64,000 bases of DNA from Leptolyngbya sp. FACHB-261 (GCF_014696065.1 NZ_JACJPL010000026.1:62001-126000); one strand, 5' to 3'; shown: positions 47,931 through 57,249, counted from the stretch's first letter. Numbers and translations are program-made. The notes: generated from the sequence alone by a model not told the origin.

Positions 47931-49882
47931 TGCGTGGTTTCCGGCAGAGATTAAGTGAATCTGGAGCCTGTAGAAAGATCAAGCAACAAGTCAAAGTATG
48001 GCGAGCAGGAGCCTTGCCGGGTTTGGCGGTAGCTGGGTTAGTGGTTGTTGCCCGTCTAACAGGCTCGCTTCAAACCTTAGAGTGGATGGCCCTCGATAGA
48101 CTGCTGCAGTTGCGGCCAATAGAGGCTAGGGATCCACGAGTTGTCATTGTTGGAATTGATGAGCAAGATATCAATGCTGCTGGGAAGTTTCCTATTCCTA
48201 ACCGGGATTTAGCCCAAGCTTTACGAATCATAGAAAGTTATCAACCTAGAGCTATTGGGCTTGACATTTTTAAAGATCTGGTCGCAGAGCCAGATCGAGC
48301 CGAGTTAACAGCCGTTTTCAAAAACGCGCCCAATCTAGTGGTTATCGAAACTGTTTTGAACAGAGATACCAATGTGAAACCTCCACCGGAGGTTCCTCCG
48401 GAGCGGGTGGGTTTTGCAGATAGCTTATTAGATCCGGACAATAAATTACGTCGTAGCCTACTGGCCGGAAAAATACGAGGCTCAGAGACAATCGAATACT
48501 CGCTGCCTTTGCGTTTAGCAGCCCTCTATTTGCGCTCAGAGGGTATTCAGTTTCAACCGAATACCCAAGTGAGTCAACCCCTTCGTTTCGGCACTACTGA
48601 GCTACCTCGTTTTTTGGCTAATTCTGGCGGATATGTTGATGCTAGGGCGGGCGGGAATCAAATTCTTTTGAATTTCCGTGCTCACCCAGAGCCGTTTCCA
48701 ACCGTTTCCTTGCAAGATATTCTGGGGAGCAAGGTTTCTGCTGAACTGATGCGGGACCGCATCGTGCTTGTGGGCATGACTGCGTCGAGTGTCAAAGATA
48801 ACTTTGCGACTTCTGCCCTGCCGAATCCACCTGCATTGGGAGCGCGAATCGGGGGACCGAGTGCCGATCAGTATCAGTTACTTTACGGTGTGGTCATGCA
48901 TGCCCACGCCACGAGCCAAATTATTAGCGCGGTTCTGGACGGACGACCCATGATCAGAGTTTGGACAGATGGCTGGGAGTACCTTTGGATTGTGCTCTGG
49001 GGCTTGTCTGGGATCACCCTAGGTCTCGTGTTGCAATCCCCCTGGAAAACTATTCTGAGCATTGGTCTTGGCAGTGCTGGTCTAATTGGCATTTGCTATG
49101 TGCTCCTGATCTGGGGTTGGTGGGTTCCAGTGGTGCCAACTTTACTAGCTTTTTGTGCCGCAGGTCTCACTAGTTCATTTTTTGATCGCGACTTGAGGAT
49201 CCTATTAGAGCAACGAAGCTTAACCCTAAAACGCACCTATGATGCCGTGCACAATGGTCCTCTACAAACCTTAGCGGCGATGCTACGCAGTATTGACGAG
49301 GCAGAAACTTCACCAGAGCAGTTGCGTTCACAATTACAGTGTCTCAATCGTGAATTGCGCTCGGTTTATGAGTCAATGAACCAAGAAATTTCAAGTGGTG
49401 AAACTCCGTATTCTGAGATTCCATTGCAAGAGCTGCTCTATCAAGTCTATGAAGAAACTTTGCTGCGGGACTTTAAAGGTTTCACAACGATTAGAACTTT
49501 TATCCCACCCGATTTTTCGTCCTTAGAAGCTCTCTCACTAACAGCCGATCAAAAACGCAGTCTCTGCACCTTCCTACAGGAGGCTCTATGCAACGTTGGC
49601 AAACATGCTGTCGGGGCAACTCGCTTGGATGTGGTCTGTAGTCAGGATGAAAATTGGTGCAGCCTGCGCGTGATTGACAATGGTACCAGCAGCCTTTTAA
49701 CTCAGAGCCCTGATGGTGGGCGGGGAACGGAGCAGGCAAAAGAACTGGCACGGCAACTACGAGGGAAATTTCAGCGACGGCCCCACTCTCCTCAAGGAAC
49801 GGTTTGTGAGTTGAGTTGGCCCCTCACAAGAGGCTGGCGCTTCCGCTGGTTGGCTGCACTCACTAAACACCTATCAGCCTAA
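47930..49882 (+). CDS. CHASE2 sensor histidine kinase
   Basis: 650 residues. An N-terminal TM is followed by an extracytoplasmic CHASE2 domain (about 35-320; VVIVGIDEQDIN..., FPIPNRDLAQALRII..., GLDIFKDL, RIVLVGMTASSVKDNFATS), then three TM segments (IVLWGLSGITLGLVL, SIGLGSAGLIGICYVLLIWGW, VPTLLAFCAAGLTSSFF), a HisKA_3-like region with His441 (TYDAVHNGPLQTLAA) and a HATPase domain (QEALCNVGKHAVGA, VIDNG, GGRGTEQAKELARQLRG). The pairing of HisKA_3-type kinases with NarL regulators matches the gene directly upstream (TGATG overlap). CHASE2 ligands are unknown. It is followed by DUF928, CHAT and exoprotein genes. Confidence 0.94.
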   Translation: MRGFRQRLSESGACRKIKQQVKVWRAGALPGLAVAGLVVVARLTGSLQTLEWMALDRLLQLRPIEARDPRVVIVGIDEQDINAAGKFPIPNRDLAQALRIIESYQPRAIGLDIFKDLVAEPDRAELTAVFKNAPNLVVIETVLNRDTNVKPPPEVPPERVGFADSLLDPDNKLRRSLLAGKIRGSETIEYSLPLRLAALYLRSEGIQFQPNTQVSQPLRFGTTELPRFLANSGGYVDARAGGNQILLNFRAHPEPFPTVSLQDILGSKVSAELMRDRIVLVGMTASSVKDNFATSALPNPPALGARIGGPSADQYQLLYGVVMHAHATSQIISAVLDGRPMIRVWTDGWEYLWIVLWGLSGITLGLVLQSPWKTILSIGLGSAGLIGICYVLLIWGWWVPVVPTLLAFCAAGLTSSFFDRDLRILLEQRSLTLKRTYDAVHNGPLQTLAAMLRSIDEAETSPEQLRSQLQCLNRELRSVYESMNQEISSGETPYSEIPLQELLYQVYEETLLRDFKGFTTIRTFIPPDFSSLEALSLTADQKRSLCTFLQEALCNVGKHAVGATRLDVVCSQDENWCSLRVIDNGTSSLLTQSPDGGRGTEQAKELARQLRGKFQRRPHSPQGTVCELSWPLTRGWRFRWLAALTKHLSA

Positions 49883-50058
49883 ATATCCTGAACAGTCATA
49901 AAACTGTTTGAACAATTTAATTGCAAAAATCGGAAGCCAGGGAGTGCCAAACTGGAATGAAAACTTGCCATGACCTCGATATGATCAGGATGAAACAAGG
50001 CTGATGATTGCCCCTTCAGGCGGGGATAAGCTTCTAACCATTTCTTCTCCAGGCGACG

Positions 50059-50838
50059 ATGATGCGACCTCCAAGATTTCTGAAAACTCAATCGGTTACT
50101 AAGACATTGAAGACATTAGCAACCGGTAAGGCACTAGTGGCTGGCTTGGTGCTGACGACGTCTCTGTTGCTACCTACACTGGCTATTGCTGGTGATGATA
50201 GTGATTATCTGCCTGACACCAGTCGTTCTGGTGGCTCTAGAGGCTGTAGTACCAGAACTTCCCCCTCCGCTGAGAGCAGCGCTGCTCTCATCCTGCTCAC
50301 TCCTCAGCAAACCTTGGGACAAACAATTTCTACGCGCCCAACTTTTGCTTGGTTTGTGCGCGATGCTGGCTCCTGGCCAATGGAATTCAGGCTCTATGAG
50401 CATGACTTGAGCAATGACCAATTCAAGTTGGTTAAGGAAATCAAAGATGAGAGCTTCAAAAGCGCTCCCGGTATTACAGTGCTGTCTCTCTCTCAGTCGG
50501 TACCCGAGCTGACTCCCGGCAAGCGTTACCGTTGGCAGGTGGAATTAGTCTGTAACGCCAGTCGGCCTTCTGGTAATCCTTTTGCCGAGGCTGAGCTTGA
50601 GGTTATCTCGCCCCGTTCTGAACTTAGAACCAGCCTAGCGGGGGCTCGTGACCGCTTGAACCGTGCAACCCTCTACGACCAAGCCAACCTGTGGTATGAC
50701 GCTTTGGGATTGGCCCTCACCGCGAACTCAGATACTCAGCTCAGGGCGTTCAGAGCCTCATTGCTGGATAAGGTGGCACTTGGCGCAGCGGAAAGATCAG
50801 AACTACAAGGCAGCACCGTTCATCAGGTGCAACGCTGA
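50059..50838 (+). CDS. DUF928 domain secreted protein
   Basis: 259 residues. A signal peptide (TLATGKALVAGLVLTTSLLLPTLAIA) precedes a low-complexity linker and a DUF928 domain: TLGQTISTRPTFAWFVRDAGSWPMEFRLYEHDL, a beta-sandwich (VPELTPGKRYRWQVELVCN, the typical W/Y-rich strand), and an alpha-helical end (ANLWYDALGLALTA). The function is not established; the family occurs near CHAT and haemagglutinin genes in cyanobacteria. The next gene is the CHAT protein on the opposite strand, with only 53 nt between the stops. Confidence 0.9.
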   Translation: MMRPPRFLKTQSVTKTLKTLATGKALVAGLVLTTSLLLPTLAIAGDDSDYLPDTSRSGGSRGCSTRTSPSAESSAALILLTPQQTLGQTISTRPTFAWFVRDAGSWPMEFRLYEHDLSNDQFKLVKEIKDESFKSAPGITVLSLSQSVPELTPGKRYRWQVELVCNASRPSGNPFAEAELEVISPRSELRTSLAGARDRLNRATLYDQANLWYDALGLALTANSDTQLRAFRASLLDKVALGAAERSELQGSTVHQVQR

Positions 50839-50866
50839 CCTTAGGCAGGAACGAGGGGCCATAGTT

Positions 50867-50902
50867 ACAGCCAACACTTACAGCCAACCAGCTACAGCCA
50901 GC
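50867..50902 (+). repeat. Short tandem repeat, ACAGCCA x 3, across the CHAT stop
   Basis: ACAGCCA occurs at 50867, 50880 and 50894 (periods 13 and 14). On the minus strand the unit is TGGCTGTA, the codons Trp-Leu-stop at the end of the CHAT gene, repeated twice beyond the stop. It therefore looks like a duplicated gene end. Confidence 0.75.
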
Positions 50903-53669
50903 TGCCCACCAGAATAAAAGGGGCCCAATAACCCGGATGACGGTAGCGCCCTCGGGCATGGGTGGCCAACCAATCCCGTTGGGCCACCTGTAGAGCTTTG
51001 GCTCTGCTTAGTCCCTGCTGTAGTCCTTGGTAGAACTTGACAATTAATTGCTCCGTGGCTCGGTCGTCAACTTGCCACAGTGAGGCAACTGCACTGCGTG
51101 CGCCTGCTTGTAAAGAAATCCCTGCAATGCCAAGAGCATCCCGGTCACTCCCAGCAGCGGTTTCGCAAGCAGTTAGGGCCAACAACTCTAAGGGGCGATC
51201 AGGACGACGGGTGTTACTAATAATCTGGTAAAGCTCATTCATCGTCAGTTTTTGATTATTGCGTTCTGGTGGCGAACTCAGCTTGCCGGTTACCAGAAAC
51301 GTCTCACGAGCATCGATGCCAAATTTGCCGTGGGTTGCCAGATGAATCACCGGGTAAGCGCTACGCTGGAGCTCTTGTTGAAGGCGATCAGGCGTGAACT
51401 GATCATCCAAGAGCCCCTTGCTGCCAGGGAGCGCTGTTGCAATGCCATCAATCTCTGATTTGACCTGATTTAGAGGTTCGAAGAAGGTTTGGCCATCAAT
51501 AACTGAGGGTTTTGTTAGGCCAAAGGCTAAAACTCGAAGATCCTGAGGCTGCAACTGTGTCGGCTCAACCAAAGTCAAGCTAGGTGTATTGGCGATGGCA
51601 TACTGCTCAACCAAAAACTGCTGACCGTCGTGAAGTGTAGACATTGGAATGCTACGCAGAATGCCATCCTGGATAAACACTAGGGTGTCGATCTGAGCTT
51701 TCGCTAAATCAGTGCTAAAAGGCCGGATCAGCCAGTCATACAATTGCCTCGCTGGAGCACGATAGGCATTTTCTAGATCAGACCGTTTTTCTAGCTTCAA
51801 ACGAAAGTCATTGACTGTTGCTGTCAGTTCTTGATTGCTCACTTGCAGCCAATGGATGCGTGAGTTCCCCTTCGCTTGTGAATCTTCTTGTGAACTGGGC
51901 AAAGTCAAGATCAAGGCAACGCGATCGCGAAACAAAATAGAATTAAAGACAGCAGTTTTAGCAGCAACTAAGCTGACTGGTTTGGCAATAGTTTCTAAAG
52001 AGCATTCATCACCAAAATAGTTTTCCAGTTCTGCCAGCCTTAGGCCGTCAATCGTTTCAAGCGCTGATTCCAAGTCTTTTTGCAGCTCTGCGAGAGCAGA
52101 TGGTTGTACAGCTTGCTCCAGTCTTAGTTGCGCTAGTTCACGGTAGACCGGGTCGACGGTATCGCGAAAATCAAACTGAAAATCGCGGCTGGCCACAGCC
52201 AAGGTACCGCGAAGTTTGCGTAAGGTCTGTACGGATTGCTCATAGGCTCGCAGCGACTCAGGCTTCCGCCCTTGCGCTTTAAAGATACGCCCTGCCTGCC
52301 ATTGCCATAGGTACAGCGTTTCGTCGGTAACAGCGGCGAGTTCGGCTTGCTGAGTGAGAGATAAAGCCTGTTCTAGCTTGCCCTGGCATTCAGCCACGTG
52401 ACCCAATCGCCCCAGCGCGTACGATTCAGCTTGGCGGTCTCCAATCTGCTGAGCAATCGTGGTTGCTCGATTGAGCAAGGCGACGGCGCTAGCTGGCATG
52501 GGCTGGCTCAGACATTGAGCCGTAGGGTCTAACTCAGAGTCAGCAGGAGGCAACGCAACCAAGTGAGTTAAATTTGCCAATTTCATAGCCATGTAGGCTT
52601 TGTCGCGAGACTCTGGCAGACGCTCCAGGGCCTTAAGCGCTTGCTCAAGGACAGCATTAGCCTGATTAGTATCAACCTGAGTTGTATTGACCTGACGGGT
52701 ACTTGCCTGAGTTACTGCATCAGCATGAGCGGCGCGGTGGTAGGGCAAAACTAAGTTGAGCAGGGCCCGAATTTCGCCAGGTAAATCAGCCTGAGATCGG
52801 GCGAGGTTGAGGCTTGCTTCAAAATATTCAAGCGCTTTGTTGTTGGCATCGGCGGCGTTGCGTTTGAATTTCTGGGCGACTTCAGAATCATCGGATTGAG
52901 TTGCAAACTGAGTCCGACGAGCATCACGACGAGCAATGCTGGCGTAGAGGTTACCCAAACTATTGAGCGCGGCAATTCTGTAGTTCAGTCGCTCGATTTG
53001 GGTTGCCAATTTCAAGCTAGCTTCTAGTTCCTGCATAGCCTGTTCATAGGCTCCCTGAAAGCGATGGGCATTGCCTAGACTGCCAAGTGCCGCAATCTCA
53101 CCTTCAACATCCTGTTGGTTACGAGCCAAGGCCAACGCGCTATCCCGACTGCATTCTCCCCCTTCAGTTGTCCCGCATAAAAGTGCTACGGCTCGTCGGT
53201 GTTGACCGAGGCTGCTATAGACCTGCGCTTGTTCAGTCAGGAGTCGGCCTAAAGGTTGTTGGTTGCCCTGTCGACGGTAAATTGTGATGGCTCGTTCTAG
53301 GTAGGCGATAGTTTGATCGGCCTGTCCCATTTGCTGATGAGCTTTGGCCAAATATTTCAAAAGGTTAGTCTCGTTTTCTAAAACGGTGGAGTGAGCAGGC
53401 CGTTGCTCTGCCTGGGCTTTTAAAGCTGCTTGCCAAATATCAATCGCTCCTTGAAAGTCCCCTGCCTGATAGCGCGACAAGCCCTGTTGTAAAGGTTGGC
53501 TTGCACTGCCAGTAGGACTAGTGGGCTGCGCAGTTACTCGACCATCGAGACTAGCTGAATGGAACGAGGATATTGGCAGTGGGCCAAGCCAGACACACAG
53601 ACCAACGCTGAACAGAAACAAAACTTCTAAAAATCGCCGGATTCTGACTCGGCGTCGTTGACTTGGCAC
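50892..53669 (-). CDS. TPR-CHAT domain protein, exported
   Basis: 925 residues from GTG 53669 (CGGAG upstream); the frame extends to 53762. The N-terminus RRFLEVLFLFSVGLCVWLGPLPISS is a signal peptide or anchor, so most of the protein is extracytoplasmic. TPR repeats run from about residue 55 (QGLSRYQAGDFQGAIDIWQAALKAQ) to about 510. A CHAT domain forms the last ~350 residues with the caspase-like dyad His780 (HLATHGKFG) and Cys835 (LTACETAAG), followed by GARSAVASLWQVDDRATEQLIVKFYQGL. CHAT proteins (e.g. HetF in cyanobacteria) are caspase-family proteases, sometimes coupled to signals. The unusual exported location makes it distinct from the CRISPR-associated TPR-CHAT proteins. It is divergent from the haemagglutinin-type exoprotein, with a shared 125-nt region. 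Confidence 0.93.
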   Translation of the reverse strand: MPSQRRRVRIRRFLEVLFLFSVGLCVWLGPLPISSFHSASLDGRVTAQPTSPTGSASQPLQQGLSRYQAGDFQGAIDIWQAALKAQAEQRPAHSTVLENETNLLKYLAKAHQQMGQADQTIAYLERAITIYRRQGNQQPLGRLLTEQAQVYSSLGQHRRAVALLCGTTEGGECSRDSALALARNQQDVEGEIAALGSLGNAHRFQGAYEQAMQELEASLKLATQIERLNYRIAALNSLGNLYASIARRDARRTQFATQSDDSEVAQKFKRNAADANNKALEYFEASLNLARSQADLPGEIRALLNLVLPYHRAAHADAVTQASTRQVNTTQVDTNQANAVLEQALKALERLPESRDKAYMAMKLANLTHLVALPPADSELDPTAQCLSQPMPASAVALLNRATTIAQQIGDRQAESYALGRLGHVAECQGKLEQALSLTQQAELAAVTDETLYLWQWQAGRIFKAQGRKPESLRAYEQSVQTLRKLRGTLAVASRDFQFDFRDTVDPVYRELAQLRLEQAVQPSALAELQKDLESALETIDGLRLAELENYFGDECSLETIAKPVSLVAAKTAVFNSILFRDRVALILTLPSSQEDSQAKGNSRIHWLQVSNQELTATVNDFRLKLEKRSDLENAYRAPARQLYDWLIRPFSTDLAKAQIDTLVFIQDGILRSIPMSTLHDGQQFLVEQYAIANTPSLTLVEPTQLQPQDLRVLAFGLTKPSVIDGQTFFEPLNQVKSEIDGIATALPGSKGLLDDQFTPDRLQQELQRSAYPVIHLATHGKFGIDARETFLVTGKLSSPPERNNQKLTMNELYQIISNTRRPDRPLELLALTACETAAGSDRDALGIAGISLQAGARSAVASLWQVDDRATEQLIVKFYQGLQQGLSRAKALQVAQRDWLATHARGRYRHPGYWAPFILVGSWL
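51921..51928. other. HIP1 octamer GCGATCGC
   Basis: The octamer GCGATCGC lies inside the CHAT gene. HIP1 is greatly over-represented in many cyanobacteria. I noticed only this one copy in 64 kb, so this lineage seems not to be HIP1-rich here. Confidence 0.7.
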
Positions 53670-53794
53670 GGGGAAACTCCGATGGGCTATTTTATACGTC
53701 GGGGCTTGGCTACATCCTAATCCCTGATCAGTGGTGCGCCATAGGTATAGAGCAATTAACAAGCTTCAGAGAGCTTACAGAGATTAAATTAACG

Positions 53795-56248
53795 ATGCTT
53801 AAAACTTGGCTGCGACAGGGGGGGAGATGGGGGCTCGTCAGTTCCCTAGTGCTGGTTTGCAGTTTGGGAGAACGGACTGAGGCACAAATCGTTCCGGATC
53901 GCACATTGGGATCCGAACATTCAGTGGTGCGTTCCTCGCCTGATCTTCCAGTGGATGCCATTGAGGGAGGGGCCATTCGAGGAACCAACCTATTTCACAG
54001 TTTTCAACGATTTAATGTGTCAGAAGGTCGGGCCGTTTACTTTATTAGCCCAGAACCAGCTATCCAAAATATTCTGGCACGCGTCACAGGCCGTAGCCGT
54101 TCCGAAATTCTTGGCACCTTAGGAACATTAGGCGGCTCTAACCCCAATCTATTTTTGATTAATCCGAATGGTGTAGTTTTTGGGCCGCAGGCTAGCCTGG
54201 ATATCGCTGGTTCTCTGGTCGCAACTAGCGCCAATGCTGTGAAGTTGGGATCAGGCAGCTTCAGCGCCTCTGCTCCTGCAACTAGTCAATTACTGACAAT
54301 TAATCCTTCCGCTCTCATCTTTAATGCACCGGGTAAACCTGCAAGCATTGTCAATCACTCTAGAGCCGCTACTACAGCTTTGGGAGGAGCCTTAAACGGA
54401 CCATTAGATCGCCCAATTCGAGGACTTCAAGTACTAGATGGTCGCAGCCTGTTGCTAGTTGGTGGTGACCTGAAACTAGAGCAGAGTTTGTTGACTGCTC
54501 CTGGTGGACGCATCGAACTAGGTAGCGTTGGCGGGCCTGGAACTGTTGAATTGTTAGGCAGCAGGGCCAGTGTGTTGGCCACCCAAGTTCCCGATAGTCT
54601 TACGCGGGCCAATGTATCCATCAGTGCTTCAGTTCTGGATGTCACTGGTGCTGGTGGTAGTGTTGCCATTAATAGCCACAATTTAGATATTTTCAATGGC
54701 AGTGGGATCTGTGCTGGCCTAGGCTCAAACAATGTTTGCCGTTCAACAACCTCTAATTCTGGTTCATCACTCGATGAGGCAGGCAACATTGGACTGAATG
54801 CCACTGGCAATATCAGGATTCGACAATTCAGCCGAATTGAGAATGATGTTAACCCGAATGCAACGGGCAATAACAGCAATATTTTCGACGCCATTGAGAA
54901 CGATAAACTGTTTGGTTCTGTTGTGATTAATGGCAGAACAGTGTCAATTACCGATGGGGCTCAAGTCAGTACCAGTACCTCTGGTCGCGGCAACGCTGGG
55001 CTAGTGTTCATTGCGGGCAGTGACAAAGTTCGGCTAGACCAGGCAACGCTTTTCAGCACTGTCGATGAAGGTGCAGTCGGGGATGCAGGTGGCATCTTAA
55101 TCACTGGAGGTTCAATCTCTCTCGATCACGGAACTGAACTTCAGGCTCAAACCAGTGGCCGAGGTCTTGCTGGGCTGGTGGCTCTCCGATCTCAGGGACC
55201 TGTTTCCCTCGCCAATAGGAGCATTATTGGCAGTACCGTGGAAACAACAGCCCAAGGCAGGAGCGACAGTGGTGGCATTATTATCGCTGCTGAATCGTTG
55301 ACCCTAACTAACAATTCGCAATTGCAGACTCAGACGGACGGGCAGGGTAAGGCCGGCCCCATTGTCGCACTGACAACCGGTCCCGTTTCGCTCTCCGATA
55401 GCGGCATGTTCAGCACCGTTGAAAGTGAAGGGCGAGGCAAGGGCGGCAACATTGTGATCACCGCAGGAGCTTTGAATTTAACAGATGGCTCACTCCTTAG
55501 AGCTGATACGACCGGGCAGGGTAATGCAGGCAACATCCTTGTGCAATCCCAAGGGCCAGTGCTGGCCGATAACAGCAGCTTCTCGACCTTTGCTCTGAGC
55601 TTTAAGGGTGGCGATATTAATATCGATGCTAGTGATATCCGATTACTGGAGGGCAGTGATATTGTCACTAGTGTTCTGACTGGTGATCAAAACGGGGGGC
55701 GAATTACGCTAACCGCAGACACCATTGTTGCCCTGGGGGATAGTGATATTTTGGCATTTGCCCAAGGTGGTAGAGGGGGGGATATCACCTTGAATACTCC
55801 TGCATTTTTTAGCTCCCCTTTCTACCGCCCAAGTCCACCTCTGCTAGATCTCGAAGCATTGCTTAACCTGGATGGTAACGACCAAGTGGATATCAACGCC
55901 AGCGGCAGTCTTAGCACTGGGATTATTACACTGCCCGATATTAGCTTTTTGCAAAACAGCTTTACTGAGTTGCCAGCCAACCTACTTGATACTGATAGGT
56001 TGCTTGCTAATAGCTGTATTGTCCGCCGCCAACAACAAGAGGGCAGCTTTATCGTGACTGGGTCAGGCGGTTTACCTGTACTGCCAGATGATTTCTCAGA
56101 ATCATCATTTGAAACCTATAACTTACCCTCGCAGCATGACCAGCCTGCTCATTCTCGCCCCTGGCGATCTGGAGACCCAGTAGTCGAGCCGCAAGGGGCT
56201 TATCGACTGGCCAATGGTGTTACTGTGTTGAGTCGAGATTGTCCCTAG
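53795..56248 (+). CDS. Filamentous haemagglutinin-type two-partner-secretion exoprotein (TpsA)
   Basis: 817 residues from ATG 53795; the frame opens upstream but the signal peptide (RWGLVSSLVLVCSLGERTEAQ) starts here. The TPS domain is clear: IRGTNLFHSFQRFNVSEGRAVYF, then SNPNLFLINPNGVVFGPQASLDIAGSLVATSA (the NPNGxxFG motif). A right-handed beta-helix follows with repeats such as GGNIVITAGALNLTDGSLLRADTTGQGNAGNI, and the C-terminus ANSCIVRRQQQEGSFIVTGSGGLPVLPDD is the usual end of cyanobacterial members. These proteins are exported through a TpsB (ShlB/FhaC) pore, which is not in the window. It diverges from the CHAT gene. A tandem duplication begins at its stop. Confidence 0.94.
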   Translation: MLKTWLRQGGRWGLVSSLVLVCSLGERTEAQIVPDRTLGSEHSVVRSSPDLPVDAIEGGAIRGTNLFHSFQRFNVSEGRAVYFISPEPAIQNILARVTGRSRSEILGTLGTLGGSNPNLFLINPNGVVFGPQASLDIAGSLVATSANAVKLGSGSFSASAPATSQLLTINPSALIFNAPGKPASIVNHSRAATTALGGALNGPLDRPIRGLQVLDGRSLLLVGGDLKLEQSLLTAPGGRIELGSVGGPGTVELLGSRASVLATQVPDSLTRANVSISASVLDVTGAGGSVAINSHNLDIFNGSGICAGLGSNNVCRSTTSNSGSSLDEAGNIGLNATGNIRIRQFSRIENDVNPNATGNNSNIFDAIENDKLFGSVVINGRTVSITDGAQVSTSTSGRGNAGLVFIAGSDKVRLDQATLFSTVDEGAVGDAGGILITGGSISLDHGTELQAQTSGRGLAGLVALRSQGPVSLANRSIIGSTVETTAQGRSDSGGIIIAAESLTLTNNSQLQTQTDGQGKAGPIVALTTGPVSLSDSGMFSTVESEGRGKGGNIVITAGALNLTDGSLLRADTTGQGNAGNILVQSQGPVLADNSSFSTFALSFKGGDINIDASDIRLLEGSDIVTSVLTGDQNGGRITLTADTIVALGDSDILAFAQGGRGGDITLNTPAFFSSPFYRPSPPLLDLEALLNLDGNDQVDINASGSLSTGIITLPDISFLQNSFTELPANLLDTDRLLANSCIVRRQQQEGSFIVTGSGGLPVLPDDFSESSFETYNLPSQHDQPAHSRPWRSGDPVVEPQGAYRLANGVTVLSRDCP

Positions 56249-56275
56249 AACTAATTGCATTAGAACTAACTGCGT
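56246..56275 (+). repeat. Tandem duplication, 15 nt x 2, beginning at the exoprotein stop codon
   Basis: TAGAACTAATTGCAT (starting with the TAG stop) is followed directly by TAGAACTAACTGCGT. Confidence 0.85.
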
Positions 56276-56623
56276 TTCAAATTATGTTTTGGGGAACATA
56301 AACCTGATGTAGTGAACTTTGGCTAGTGAATTCTGGACTTAAGCCAGTTCTGCCATTTTCTAGGCGCTCCAACACTCGGAAATCGAGTTACGAATTAGGC
56401 GACTGCTCCTGTTCGTCTTCTTGCAGTTTGAGCCGCAGGCTCGTAAAGCAGAGAAAAATAATGCCGATAATAATTGATTCCATTGCTGACTGCTCTCCGT
56501 TGGCTTTGTTCTTCGCTTCGTCTCCACTTTAGGAGAGGAGGCTACGAGAGCGCATTCACTTTTGATTCAACTCAGTTGCCAATTTTGGAAGGTAGGGAGT
56601 AACCGCTCTGGTATCTCAGGGAG
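56276..56623. other. Intergenic region without a supported gene
   Basis: A 68-codon frame at 56326-56532 is Ser/Cys/Arg-rich with no protein-like pattern and no Shine-Dalgarno, so I leave it out. Nothing else is visible except the hairpin just downstream. Confidence 0.5.
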
Positions 56624-56678
56624 AAGTCTTGCCCTCGGAGGGCCCCCAATATTCTGAGGCTCTCCGAGGGCAAGGCTT
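56624..56678. terminator. Long inverted repeat, possible terminator
   Basis: A 17-nt arm (AAGTCTTGCCCTCGGAG) at 56624-56640 pairs with CTCCGAGGGCAAGGCTT at 56662-56678 with one G-U pair, loop 21 nt. No clear T-run follows in either direction, so it may be a repeat-derived palindrome rather than a terminator. Confidence 0.5.
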
Positions 56679-56738
56679 CACACATATCTGAGTCAATGCT
56701 CAAATTTTGCTTAACAAAACTTGACAACCGGGGGCAAA

Positions 56739-57161
56739 ATGAGCACATTGGGAGGCATGGAGCTTCAACGTGCCATTTCAATCCTGTTGCCGGACGAACG
56801 TGAACTGAGCGAGCGCTTGCTCGTACTGCTGTCCTGCGAAGACGCTAGCCAGGATGATAAAGGTGAGCAATCAGCTCCGATAGGTTGTCTAGACCCTCTA
56901 ACGGTTCAACCGCTACGGGCCTTGCAACGATGTCGGATCCGAGTCGTAGACCAGGAGCAGGCCTTACCGGGTGTTCGCTGGCAGGGAAAGCTCTATAGTT
57001 TTCTCAAGCATTTCAACGACACGGCAAGAGCCCGATCTGCCGCCCAGCGCCTCATTGCCCGAGGCGAACAGATTCTATTGACCTCTAGTCCCAAAGGCTT
57101 GACACTCTGGGCACAGGAAGAAGATGGAGAACTAGAGTCCGAGCGAGGAGGCCTCATCTAG
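56739..57161 (+). CDS. Hypothetical protein (140 aa)
   Basis: 140 residues from ATG 56739 (GGGGG 6 nt upstream); the frame runs back to TTG 56721. The N-terminal helix (LQRAISILLPDERELSERLLVLLSCED) and a middle beta/alpha part (RCRIRVVDQEQALPGVRWQGKLYSFLKHFNDTARARSAAQRLIARGEQILLTSSPKGLTLWAQEEDGELE) suggest a small soluble protein, but I do not recognise a family. It converges on the RND operon and has a tandem repeat at its stop. Confidence 0.65.
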   Translation: MSTLGGMELQRAISILLPDERELSERLLVLLSCEDASQDDKGEQSAPIGCLDPLTVQPLRALQRCRIRVVDQEQALPGVRWQGKLYSFLKHFNDTARARSAAQRLIARGEQILLTSSPKGLTLWAQEEDGELESERGGLI

Positions 57162-57198
57162 CTTTTGAGTTCTAGCTTTTGAGCTCTAGCTCTTGAGC
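57157..57198 (+). repeat. Short tandem repeat, 14 nt x 3, overlapping a stop codon
   Basis: TCTAGCTTTTGAGT, TCTAGCTTTTGAGC and TCTAGCTCTTGAGC; the first unit contains the TAG stop of the 140-aa gene. Confidence 0.9.
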
Positions 57199-57249
57199 AA
57201 AGCCTCGGCATGACGTAATTGTGCTACTGCCTTCTCCGCGCTGGAGAGT

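Noticed and set aside
50892-53669. CRISPR type III-E (Craspase-like) TPR-CHAT
   Set aside because: There is an export signal at the N-terminus and no cas7-11 or CRISPR array in the window.
54427-54894. A 155-codon frame antisense to the exoprotein gene
   Set aside because: A shadow of the beta-helix repeats; no homology pattern or ribosome-binding site.
56326-56532. A 68-codon plus-strand frame after the exoprotein gene
   Set aside because: Ser/Cys-rich low-information sequence without Shine-Dalgarno or recognisable pattern.
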